NCBI GenBank assembly: GCA_013811855.1
Contig: JACCUL010000007.1
Coordinates: 1 to 12,214 of the forward strand
Direction: 5' to 3'
DNA length: 12,214 nucleotides
DNA from: Acidimicrobiia bacterium
GTDB taxonomy: Bacteria; Actinomycetota; Acidimicrobiia; Acidimicrobiales; Ilumatobacteraceae
Position numbers and translations under genes: made by a program. The notes beneath the pieces were generated by a model. It was given only the letters and a program-made list of their open reading frames with translations. It was not told the DNA's origin and ran no database searches. This document shows positions 1 through 8,366 of this stretch, one piece after another. The number at the start of each line of letters is the position of its first letter. The stretch's first letter is position 1.

Positions 1-12
1 TCGCTCGCTCAT
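1..12 (-). CDS. Start of a downstream gene, probably ABC-2 type permease (partial, leaves window)
   Basis: The stop codon TGA of the ABC ATPase gene (11-9) overlaps an ATG at 12-10 in the ATGA arrangement typical of translationally coupled genes. Only four codons (Met-Ser-Glu-Arg) lie inside the window, so the product cannot be read. ATPases of this COG4586-like group are usually followed by one or two ABC-2 type membrane permease genes, so a permease is the likely product. This rests on context alone. Confidence 0.35.
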
Positions 13-1007
13 CTCGCCATCTCGTCCGCCGTGCTGGCGAAGACTTGTTCGATGACCTCGTCGATGGGTGGGTCCTCGATGGTCATGTCGACGACGTCGA
101 CGTCGGCCAGGATCCGCGCCGCGATGCGCGTCATGTCGCGGCGCGGCACGCGCATCTGGACGGCCCCGTCCTGGGCCGTGACGGCGTCGCCGAGCGCATG
201 GAGCGGGCCGTCGTCGGCCCCGTCGGCCAAGCGCACGGAGATCGTCTTGTGGGTGGCGAAGCGGCTGGCCAGCGCGGCGAGATCGCCGTCGAACAGCAGC
301 CGGCCGTGGTGGATGACGAGCACTCGCCGGCACAGCGCCTGCACGTCGGCCATGTAGTGGCTGGTCAGCAACACGGTGGCGCCCGAGCGGCGGTTGTACT
401 CGGCGATGAACGACCGGATGCGGCGCTGCATGGTGATGTCCAGGCCGATCGTCGGCTCGTCGAGGAACAGCACCTCGGGCCGGTGCAGCAGGGCGTCGGC
501 GATCTCCATCTTCATCCGCTCGCCGAGGGAGAGGTTGCGGACCGGCTTCGTCACGAGGTCGCCGAGCTCGAGGAGCTCCACGAGCTCGTCGCGCATGGCC
601 ACGAACTCGTCCCGCGGGATGCCGTACACGGCACGATGGAGCTCGAAGCTGTCGACGCCCGGGAGGTCCCACTGCAACTGGTTGCGGTTGCCCATCACGA
701 GGGTCATCCGCCGCAGGTACTCCGGCCGGCGGGCGAAGGGCTCGTACCCGAGCACGCGCACCTGGCCGCCCGTCGGGTGCAGTAGGCCCGACAGCATCTT
801 CAGCGTCGTCGTCTTACCGGCGCCGTTGGGGCCGAGGAAGCCGACCACCTCGCCGGGCTCGATCGTGAAGTCGATGCCGGCGACGGCCTCCACGAGACGG
901 TGCTGGCGGCGCACGAGGCTGGCCAGCGACGCCCGCAGCCCCTCCTCGCGGACGGGCACCTTGAAGCTCTTGACGAGGGCCTCGACGTGGATGGCCGGTG
1001 CTGGCAC
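9..1007 (-). CDS. ABC-2 type transporter ATP-binding protein (COG4586-like)
   Basis: This is the cytoplasmic ATPase subunit of an ABC exporter of unknown substrate. Visible motifs are Walker A GPNGAGKT (59-66), signature LSLGE (159-163), Walker B VLFLDEP (179-185), D-loop GLD (188-190) and H-loop TSH (215-217). The stretch NRNQLQWDLP (107-116), between Walker A and the signature, is typical of the COG4586 group, which works with ABC-2 type permeases; about 100 C-terminal residues follow the nucleotide-binding domain, as in that group. At 332 residues the length is normal. The gene begins 9 bases after the radA stop and is coupled by ATGA to the next gene, so a radA-ATPase-permease transcription unit is likely. 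The only conventional in-frame start after the in-frame TAA at 1019-1017 is GTG at 1007-1005, yet the AGGAGG Shine-Dalgarno motif (1012-1007) overlaps that GTG, so the true start is uncertain. Family is secure; substrate unknown. Confidence 0.9.
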   Translation of the reverse strand: MPAPAIHVEALVKSFKVPVREEGLRASLASLVRRQHRLVEAVAGIDFTIEPGEVVGFLGPNGAGKTTTLKMLSGLLHPTGGQVRVLGYEPFARRPEYLRRMTLVMGNRNQLQWDLPGVDSFELHRAVYGIPRDEFVAMRDELVELLELGDLVTKPVRNLSLGERMKMEIADALLHRPEVLFLDEPTIGLDITMQRRIRSFIAEYNRRSGATVLLTSHYMADVQALCRRVLVIHHGRLLFDGDLAALASRFATHKTISVRLADGADDGPLHALGDAVTAQDGAVQMRVPRRDMTRIAARILADVDVVDMTIEDPPIDEVIEQVFASTADEMAR

Positions 1008-1016
1008 CTCCTGAGG

Positions 1017-2387
1017 TTACGAGGGCACCCGTTCGCGGCGCGGGCTGGGATTCGCCACCAGTGACGCCTCGGCGGCGGTGCGGACCCGGATCAGCTCGAT
1101 GCCGCGGACCTCCGGCGACGACATCGGCACGATGGCCCGGGCGTACTTCATGCGAGCCGCTTCGGCCAACCGCCGGGCGACGTGGGCCACCTGGCGGACC
1201 TCGCCGCCGAGTCCGACCTCGCCGATGACGACCAGGTCCTCGGCGATCGGCCGTTCGTTGCCTGCGCTGACCAGCGCCACGAGGAGAGCCAGGTCGACAC
1301 CAGGCTCCGACAGCCGCACGCCGCCGACGGCCGAGGCATAGACGTCGTAGCCGCCCAGGCGGACGCCGGTGTGCTGCTGCAGCACGGCGATGAGCAAGGC
1401 CAGGCGACCGGTGTCGAGCCCCTGGGCGGTCCGGCGCGGCGGCGCCATCGGCGGTGCCGGAGTGGTCAGCGCCTGGATCTCAACGAGGAGCGGACGCTGA
1501 CCGTCCATGGCCGCGGCGACGACTGAGCCCGGCGACGACGGGCGACGGTCGGCGAGGAACAGCTTCGAGGGATCGGGCACGCCTAGCAGCCCCTGGGCGG
1601 TCATCTCGAACAGCCCGAGCTCGTCGGTCGAACCGAAGCGGTGCTTGACGGCGCGCAGCACGCGCAGCGCGTGGTGGCGGTCACCCTCGAACGACAGCAC
1701 CGTGTCCACGGTGTGCTCGAGCAGGCGGGGCCCGGCGAGCGCGCCCTCCTTGGTGACGTGGCCGACGAGCACGACGGCGACGTTGCGCCGCTTGGCCTCG
1801 GCGACGAGCTGCTGCGCGCACCACCGCACCTGGCCGACGGAGCCCGCACCGCCGGCGACGTTCGGATCGGTGACGGTCTGGATGCTGTCGACGATGACGA
1901 GCTGCGGCTCCGTGGCCTCGATGGCGGCGATGATGCCGGCGAGCGTGGCGTCGGCGGTGATCCAGAGCTCGGGGCGGGTGGCGTCGAGCCGCTCGGCCCG
2001 GGCGCGAACCTGTTGCGGGCTCTCCTCGGCGCTGACGTACAGGGTCGGGCCCGGCCACCACGCCAGCAGCTGCAGGAGCAGCGTGCTCTTGCCGATGCCC
2101 GGTTCCCCGCCGAGCACCGTGACCGAACCCGCCACGATGCCACCACCGAGCACGCGGTCGAGCTCGCCGATACCTGTCGGCTGGGGCTGAGCGAGCAGGG
2201 CGTCGATGTCGCCGAGCAGGTCGACGCTCGCCAGCGGCGCCGCTCCCGTCGACGCACTCTGGTCAGCGGCCGAGGCCAGCTGCTCCTCGACGAGCGAGTT
2301 CCACGCGCCGCAGCCATGGCACTGCCCGGACCACTTCGGGTGCGCCGTGCCGCACTCCACGCAGGTGTGCACCGTCCTCGTCTTCAT
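1017..2387 (-). CDS. radA: DNA repair protein RadA (Sms)
   Basis: RadA is a RecA-like, DnaB-type helicase that processes branched recombination intermediates in the cytoplasm. From the chosen ATG (2387) the protein is 456 residues, the usual RadA length. It opens with a C4 zinc finger (Cys9, Cys12, Cys23, Cys26), then Walker A GGEPGIGKS (93-101), Walker B LVIVDS (163-168), the RadA motif as KHRFG (248-252), the conserved RRTAQGLD segment (318-325), and a C-terminal Lon-protease-like domain (about 345-445). The reading frame stays open up to 2477, but those extra residues lie before the zinc finger, where RadA proteins normally begin, so ATG 2387 is preferred. No Shine-Dalgarno is obvious upstream. 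The usual KNRFG motif is KHRFG here. The ABC ATPase gene follows 9 bases after the stop; the DinB gene diverges upstream. Identification is near certain. Confidence 0.97.
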   Translation of the reverse strand: MKTRTVHTCVECGTAHPKWSGQCHGCGAWNSLVEEQLASAADQSASTGAAPLASVDLLGDIDALLAQPQPTGIGELDRVLGGGIVAGSVTVLGGEPGIGKSTLLLQLLAWWPGPTLYVSAEESPQQVRARAERLDATRPELWITADATLAGIIAAIEATEPQLVIVDSIQTVTDPNVAGGAGSVGQVRWCAQQLVAEAKRRNVAVVLVGHVTKEGALAGPRLLEHTVDTVLSFEGDRHHALRVLRAVKHRFGSTDELGLFEMTAQGLLGVPDPSKLFLADRRPSSPGSVVAAAMDGQRPLLVEIQALTTPAPPMAPPRRTAQGLDTGRLALLIAVLQQHTGVRLGGYDVYASAVGGVRLSEPGVDLALLVALVSAGNERPIAEDLVVIGEVGLGGEVRQVAHVARRLAEAARMKYARAIVPMSSPEVRGIELIRVRTAAEASLVANPSPRRERVPS

Positions 2388-2442
2388 GCCAATGGATACT
2401 GACCAGGGGGTGTCACACGCGGCACGGGTACCGTCGACGATC
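2388..2442. promoter_or_regulatory. Divergent promoter region between radA and the DinB gene
   Basis: About 55 bases separate the preferred starts of radA (minus) and the DinB gene (plus), so both promoters should lie here or inside the neighbouring 5' ends. On the plus strand GATACT (2395-2400) is a possible -10 element for the DinB gene, without a convincing -35. No clear Shine-Dalgarno precedes either start, so weakly led or leaderless transcripts are possible. Two other in-frame start codons for the plus-strand gene (2392, 2410) fall in this interval, so its true extent is uncertain. Confidence 0.35.
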
Positions 2443-2967
2443 GTGCTCGGACCGACCACCTCCCTGCCCGAGGACACCGACCGCCAGGACGGCGAGCGGG
2501 CGACCCTGCAGTGGTTCCTCGACTACTTCCGCGCCGTGTTGGTCCGCAAGGCCGAAGGCGTCACCGAGGAGCAGGCCCGCCTCGCCGCCTGCCCGCCGAG
2601 CGACATGACCCTTCTCGGCCTCGTCCGCCACATGGCCGACGTGGAGCGACACTGGTTCGGCCGGGCGCTGCCCGGCGTCGAGCTGCCGTCGATCTACTAC
2701 GGCGACGCTCACCCTGACGGCGACGAGGACGGCGATTTTCACCCGCCGCCCGGCGCCACGGTGGCCGAGGCGCTGGCGACGCACGGGGCCGAGATCGCCG
2801 CCGCCGACGTCACCGCGGCCGGCTTCGAGCTCGACGACGTCGAGCGGGCCGGTCGCCAGCAGGCCAACCTGCGCTGGATCATGGTGCACATGATCGAGGA
2901 GTACGCCCGCCACTGCGGACACGCCGACCTCCTTCGCCAGGCCATCGACGGCGCCACGGGCGACTGA
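2443..2967 (+). CDS. DinB/DUF664 family protein (mycothiol-dependent type)
   Basis: This four-helix DinB-fold protein of the actinobacterial DUF664 type is probably a cytoplasmic metal-dependent thiol transferase; relatives are described as mycothiol-dependent. Numbering from the chosen GTG (174 residues), the probable metal ligands are His63 in LVRHMADVERHW and the histidines of HMIEEYARHCGH (149-160). The block LPSIYYGDAHPDGDEDGDF (81-99) is also typical of this group. Start choice is open: GTG 2443 gives the usual family length, while ATG 2386, ATG 2392 and GTG 2410 are in frame and add 11-19 residues; ATG 2386 would overlap the radA start. The gene diverges from radA and converges with the lipoprotein gene, so it is probably monocistronic. 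Substrate cannot be inferred; detoxification or thiol stress is the usual suggestion. Confidence 0.85.
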   Translation: MLGPTTSLPEDTDRQDGERATLQWFLDYFRAVLVRKAEGVTEEQARLAACPPSDMTLLGLVRHMADVERHWFGRALPGVELPSIYYGDAHPDGDEDGDFHPPPGATVAEALATHGAEIAAADVTAAGFELDDVERAGRQQANLRWIMVHMIEEYARHCGHADLLRQAIDGATGD

Positions 2968-2987
2968 CCGTCGCGAGCTCGGAGCAG

Positions 2988-3006
2988 CGGCGGCGCGGGT
3001 CCGCCG
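2988..3006. terminator. Possible bidirectional terminator hairpin between convergent genes
   Basis: CGGCGG (2988-2993) pairs with CCGCCG (3001-3006) around a 7-base loop, midway between the stop codons of the convergent DinB and LppM-like genes (46-base gap). The stem is all G-C but only 6 bp, and no T-run follows on either strand. Such U-less hairpins are common in high-GC bacteria, but they also arise by chance at this composition. Confidence 0.25.
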
Positions 3007-3013
3007 GCTCGGT

Positions 3014-3841
3014 TCACACGTGTCGGGCGCGGCGGGTGCGGAGGACGGAGATGGCGAGGGCGGTCGCCAGGGCCAGCCAGGCCACGAGCGCCACCGACGC
3101 GATGACCGCCAGCGGGCGGGCCCACCAGCCGCCCTCGGCGGGGCGCTGCACCGTCTCGGTGGTCAGCTCGACGCTCGTACCGTCGAGCGGCACGTCCCAC
3201 ACCAGCCCTCCTGCGGCCCGCCGGCCGGACGTCTGCTCGACGGCACCGGGCAGGGCGGCCCGGAACGTGATGTCGATCGACTCCTCGGGCGTCACCCCGG
3301 CCGTGTCGAACTGGTCGGCGAAGGGAGCGCCGCCGGCCGCGGCCAGTAGGTCGGAGTCGGCGAACGCCTCGAACCCGCTCAACGTCAGCTCGCCCGCCAG
3401 CGACACCCGTGTCTCGTCCTCGACCGTGCGCCGCTCCAACATCATGTCGTTGAACGGCGGGCCGAGGCTGTCCAGGAGGCTGGTGGCGTCGACCGCCGAC
3501 GTGACGGGATGACCGATCGTCACCATGAGCCCACCGTCCTCGGTCGCCGCCGGCCCCTCGACGATCCAGCCGGCGGCCTCGGCGTCCTCGAAGCGGAGGT
3601 CCTGAGCCAGGCCGGGCGCCTGCCGGACGATGTCGGCGTCGGCCGTCGCGGTGATCGTCAGCTCGCCCGTGCCATCGGGCGCGATGGCGAGATCGACCTC
3701 GACGTCGAGCCGGCACCCGGTGAGCGCGACCAGGACCAGCGCGACAAGCCCAACCAGGGCGAGAAGTCTGCCGGTCGCGTTGTTCAGCGGCGATGTCGCG
3801 GTTCGACACGCCGGCGCCTCCAGGCGCTTCGGCGACCGCAT
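3014..3841 (-). CDS. LppM-like lipoprotein with C-terminal membrane helix
   Basis: From ATG 3841 the product is 275 residues. It has a basic N-terminus, then a hydrophobic stretch ending in the lipobox LTGC (lipidated Cys43), so it should be exported by Sec and anchored as a lipoprotein. The mature start, CRLDVEVDLAIAPDGTGELT, matches the LppM/DUF3153 pattern: beta strands with a conserved DGTG turn. A domain of about 190 residues follows, then one transmembrane helix (about 244-266) and a short basic tail RTRRARHV. Thus the extracytoplasmic domain is tethered at both ends, as in mycobacterial LppM, a cell-envelope protein linked to host interaction there; its biochemical activity is unclear. 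An in-frame GTG at 3853 is an alternative start; neither start has a clear Shine-Dalgarno. The gene begins 19 bases after the repeat-protein stop, probably in the clpC transcription unit. Family assignment is from recognised pattern, not a search. Confidence 0.8.
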   Translation of the reverse strand: MRSPKRLEAPACRTATSPLNNATGRLLALVGLVALVLVALTGCRLDVEVDLAIAPDGTGELTITATADADIVRQAPGLAQDLRFEDAEAAGWIVEGPAATEDGGLMVTIGHPVTSAVDATSLLDSLGPPFNDMMLERRTVEDETRVSLAGELTLSGFEAFADSDLLAAAGGAPFADQFDTAGVTPEESIDITFRAALPGAVEQTSGRRAAGGLVWDVPLDGTSVELTTETVQRPAEGGWWARPLAVIASVALVAWLALATALAISVLRTRRARHV

Positions 3842-3860
3842 CGTAGAAGGCACCGGTGCA

Positions 3861-4394
3861 TCATGGTTCGAGCCACATGCGCAGGGAGCGCAGGGTCATC
3901 TCGCCGGCGACGTCGTCGGGGTTCAGGCCGCGGCGGCGCTTCCAGTGGCGCACGGCCTTGGCGACCCTGTCCCCGCAGATGCGAGGCCGCTCCGTGATCC
4001 GGTAGCCGGCGGCGACGAGCCGGGCCCTCAGGCAGCCCATCTCCTGGCCGCGTTGGCCCGGTCGCAGCACTGACGACACCGTGCACGGCGGACGGGTGTG
4101 GCTCGGTTCGCTCCACGCGCCGAGGTGCTTGAGCAATCGGGAGTCGGCGATGCCGTCGACGGGCCGGCCCTCGGCCCGCCCCAGCGCCCGGACGGCCCGC
4201 ACCGTGTCGACCCCGAAGCGGGAGTCCCGCGAGGCCGGGAGTCCCCGCCCCTGGAGGTGCCGCTTCAGGCACGACACCTGGTCGAGCACGTCGTCACCTC
4301 GACGGAGCGAGACCTGCACGGTGCACCGGGGGTCCCACATCCGCATCCGCCAAAGGAACTGACGGTCGGCGACGCCGCTGACCGCCAGGCCCAT
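3861..4394 (-). CDS. Small protein of degenerate peptidoglycan-binding-like repeats
   Basis: From ATG 4394 the product is 177 basic, Cys-containing residues. It shows repeats resembling the PG_binding_1 fold. The clearest is CLKRHLQGRG...FGVDTVRAVRALGRAEGRPVDGIAD; a second begins at CLRARLVAAGY and ends in LRSLRMWLEP at the C-terminus. A third, N-terminal partial copy contains GVADRQFLWRM, and its similarity extends in frame upstream of the ATG to about 4437 (YTGG...), so a TTG at 4427 or another non-ATG start may be the real one. Segments with CTV, a basic-Gly turn and a second Cys join the repeats. No signal peptide or membrane helix is visible, which is odd for an envelope-binding protein. 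It lies just downstream of clpC (31-64 bases depending on start) and 19 bases before the LppM-like gene. It may be a truncated remnant; no catalytic domain is seen. Function is unknown. Confidence 0.65.
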   Translation of the reverse strand: MGLAVSGVADRQFLWRMRMWDPRCTVQVSLRRGDDVLDQVSCLKRHLQGRGLPASRDSRFGVDTVRAVRALGRAEGRPVDGIADSRLLKHLGAWSEPSHTRPPCTVSSVLRPGQRGQEMGCLRARLVAAGYRITERPRICGDRVAKAVRHWKRRRGLNPDDVAGEMTLRSLRMWLEP

Positions 4395-4458
4395 GGCCCG
4401 CTGCCGGTGACGGACGATGGCCGCCAACCCCCCGGTGTAGCGCGTTCGCCGCAGAAGA

Positions 4459-7056
<2,598 letters not shown>

Positions 7057-7276
7057 CAGCGCCCTTTCCAGCGTGCGAGCGACGTCGCATCAGTGTATCG
7101 GTGGCCCCTGGTTCGGAGCCGGAGGCCGGGGCGGTCGGCGCGACGCTAGACGGCGCCGGCACGTTCCCGTCGGGCAATTGGGCGCGACCCATCGCCGGAT
7201 CCCCGGACGAGAGGGCGCGGGGTGGTGCCGGGACGACCTGGGACCGTGTTCGGTTCGCCCCACTAGCCTTCGCGGC
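7057..7276. promoter_or_regulatory. Divergent intergenic region between clpC and the polyprenyl synthase gene
   Basis: This 220-base gene-free stretch should hold promoters for both flanking genes. On the minus strand, reading toward clpC, there is a possible -10 TACACT (7097-7092), a perfect 10-bp palindrome GCGACGTCGC (7079-7088), and the clpC Shine-Dalgarno (about 7072-7065). On the plus strand the segment nearest the prenyl synthase holds a TANNNT box, listed separately. I found no match to the ClgR-box pattern (CGC-N5-GCG) and nothing coding or repeated in the middle (7100-7235). Confidence 0.45.
7240..7269 (+). promoter_or_regulatory. Candidate leaderless promoter of the polyprenyl synthase gene
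   Basis: TAGCCT (7264-7269) fits the actinobacterial TANNNT -10 element and ends exactly 7 bases before the GTG at 7277, placing the expected transcription start on the start codon. Eighteen bases further upstream GGGACC (7240-7245) is a partial -35 match. No Shine-Dalgarno precedes the GTG, in keeping with a leaderless mRNA. Confidence 0.45.
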
Positions 7277-8272
7277 GTGTCGGACGCCACTGCGCAGTCA
7301 CCACTGCTCTCGCTGGCGTCCATGGACGCCGATCGGCGGCGCATCGAGCGGGTGATCCGCGACTCGGTGCAGACCGCCGACCCGTACCTCACCGAGCTGG
7401 CCTCCCACCTCGTCGTCGCCGGCGGCAAGCGGCTGCGGCCCGTCGTCGCCATCACCGCGGCGCAGGTCGCTGGCGCCGCGGTCAGCGACGACGTCGTGCG
7501 CGGCGGCGTGGCCTGCGAGCTCGTCCACCTCGGCTCGCTGTACCACGACGATGTCATCGACGAGGCCGACACGCGGCGCGGCGTCGAGACCGTCAACGCC
7601 AAGTGGGGCAACCTGCAGGCCATCCTCGCCGGCGATTTCCTGCTGTCGCGAGCTTCGGAGATCGCCGCTTCGCTCGGCACCGAGGTCGCCGGGCTGCTGG
7701 CCCGCACGATCGGCTGGCTGTGCGAGGGCGAGATCGAGCAGCTTCGCCACACGTACGACATCGCCCGCCCGGAGGACAGCTACCTCGTGTCGATCCAGGG
7801 CAAGACGGCGTCGTTGTTCGGCACCGCGGCGCGCATCGGCGCGCTCGTGGCCGGGCTCGACCGGCCGCTCGTCGACGCGCTGACGGCGTGGGGCAACGCG
7901 TACGGGATGGTGTTCCAGATCGTCGACGACATCCTGGACGTGACCGACACGACCGAGCAGCTCGGCAAGCCGGCGGGGCACGACCTCGTCGAGGGGGTGT
8001 ACACGCTGCCTGTGCTGCGGACGCTGCAGCTCGACCGGGCGGTGGGCGACGAGCTCGGCGCGCTGCTCGGCCGCCCGCTCGACTTCGCCGAGCGGGACAA
8101 GGCGCTGGCCATCGTGCGGGCCAACGAGGGAGTCGAGAGCGCCGCCGTCACCGCCCGCCAGTACGTCGAGTCGGCCCAGGAGGCCTGCGCCGACCTCCCG
8201 TCCGGCCCCGCCACCGACGCCCTTCGCACGGCCCCGTTGGCCCTCCTCGAGTCAGCGATCATTCCGGCCTGA
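7277..8272 (+). CDS. Polyprenyl diphosphate synthase (long-chain, GrcC/IspB-like)
   Basis: This trans-prenyltransferase should build the all-trans isoprenoid tail of menaquinone from isopentenyl diphosphate and an allylic primer. From GTG 7277 it has 331 residues, with GGKRLRP (49-55), first Asp-rich motif DDVID (91-95), and second motif DDILD (217-221) followed by GKPAGHDL (230-237). All Mg-diphosphate ligands are present. Residues just before the first motif (Gly86-Ser87-Leu88-Tyr89-His90) are small at the fifth position upstream, which usually permits long chains rather than C15-C20 products; chain length is otherwise not readable. GTG 7277 is supported by the TAGCCT box 7 bases upstream; ATG 7322 is an alternative but would shorten the first helix. 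It is monocistronic on the plus strand and converges with the photolyase gene. The MenJ-like gene 2 kb away supports a menaquinone role. Confidence 0.92.
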   Translation: MSDATAQSPLLSLASMDADRRRIERVIRDSVQTADPYLTELASHLVVAGGKRLRPVVAITAAQVAGAAVSDDVVRGGVACELVHLGSLYHDDVIDEADTRRGVETVNAKWGNLQAILAGDFLLSRASEIAASLGTEVAGLLARTIGWLCEGEIEQLRHTYDIARPEDSYLVSIQGKTASLFGTAARIGALVAGLDRPLVDALTAWGNAYGMVFQIVDDILDVTDTTEQLGKPAGHDLVEGVYTLPVLRTLQLDRAVGDELGALLGRPLDFAERDKALAIVRANEGVESAAVTARQYVESAQEACADLPSGPATDALRTAPLALLESAIIPA

Positions 8273-8332
8273 CCCTGCGCGCCGCGAACATCTGGGTGCG
8301 ATCCGTCCCATCCGCCGAACTGGGCGCGCCAG

Positions 8333-8350
8333 CGTCCCGACATCGGGATG
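8333..8350. terminator. Candidate hairpin terminator between convergent genes
   Basis: A stem of 7 bp (8333-8339 with 8344-8350, including one G-T pair) with core TCCCG/CGGGA closes a 4-base ACAT loop. It lies in the 94-base gap between the convergent prenyl synthase and photolyase genes, 16 bases beyond the photolyase stop. No T-run follows on either strand. A second small inverted repeat, CTGG/CCAG around GCGCG (8320-8332), is adjacent. Either could end transcripts from both sides. Confidence 0.35.
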
Positions 8351-8366
8351 ATCTGCCCCCGGATGG

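Noticed and set aside
2739..3809. 356-codon minus-strand frame over the LppM-like gene and the DinB end
   Set aside because: It is Arg/Gly-rich without recognisable domains and overlaps two genes with clear family features, so it is a shadow.
7057..7276. Small RNA, riboswitch or short gene in the divergent region
   Set aside because: I saw no conserved riboswitch core, long stem or short frame with a ribosome binding site.
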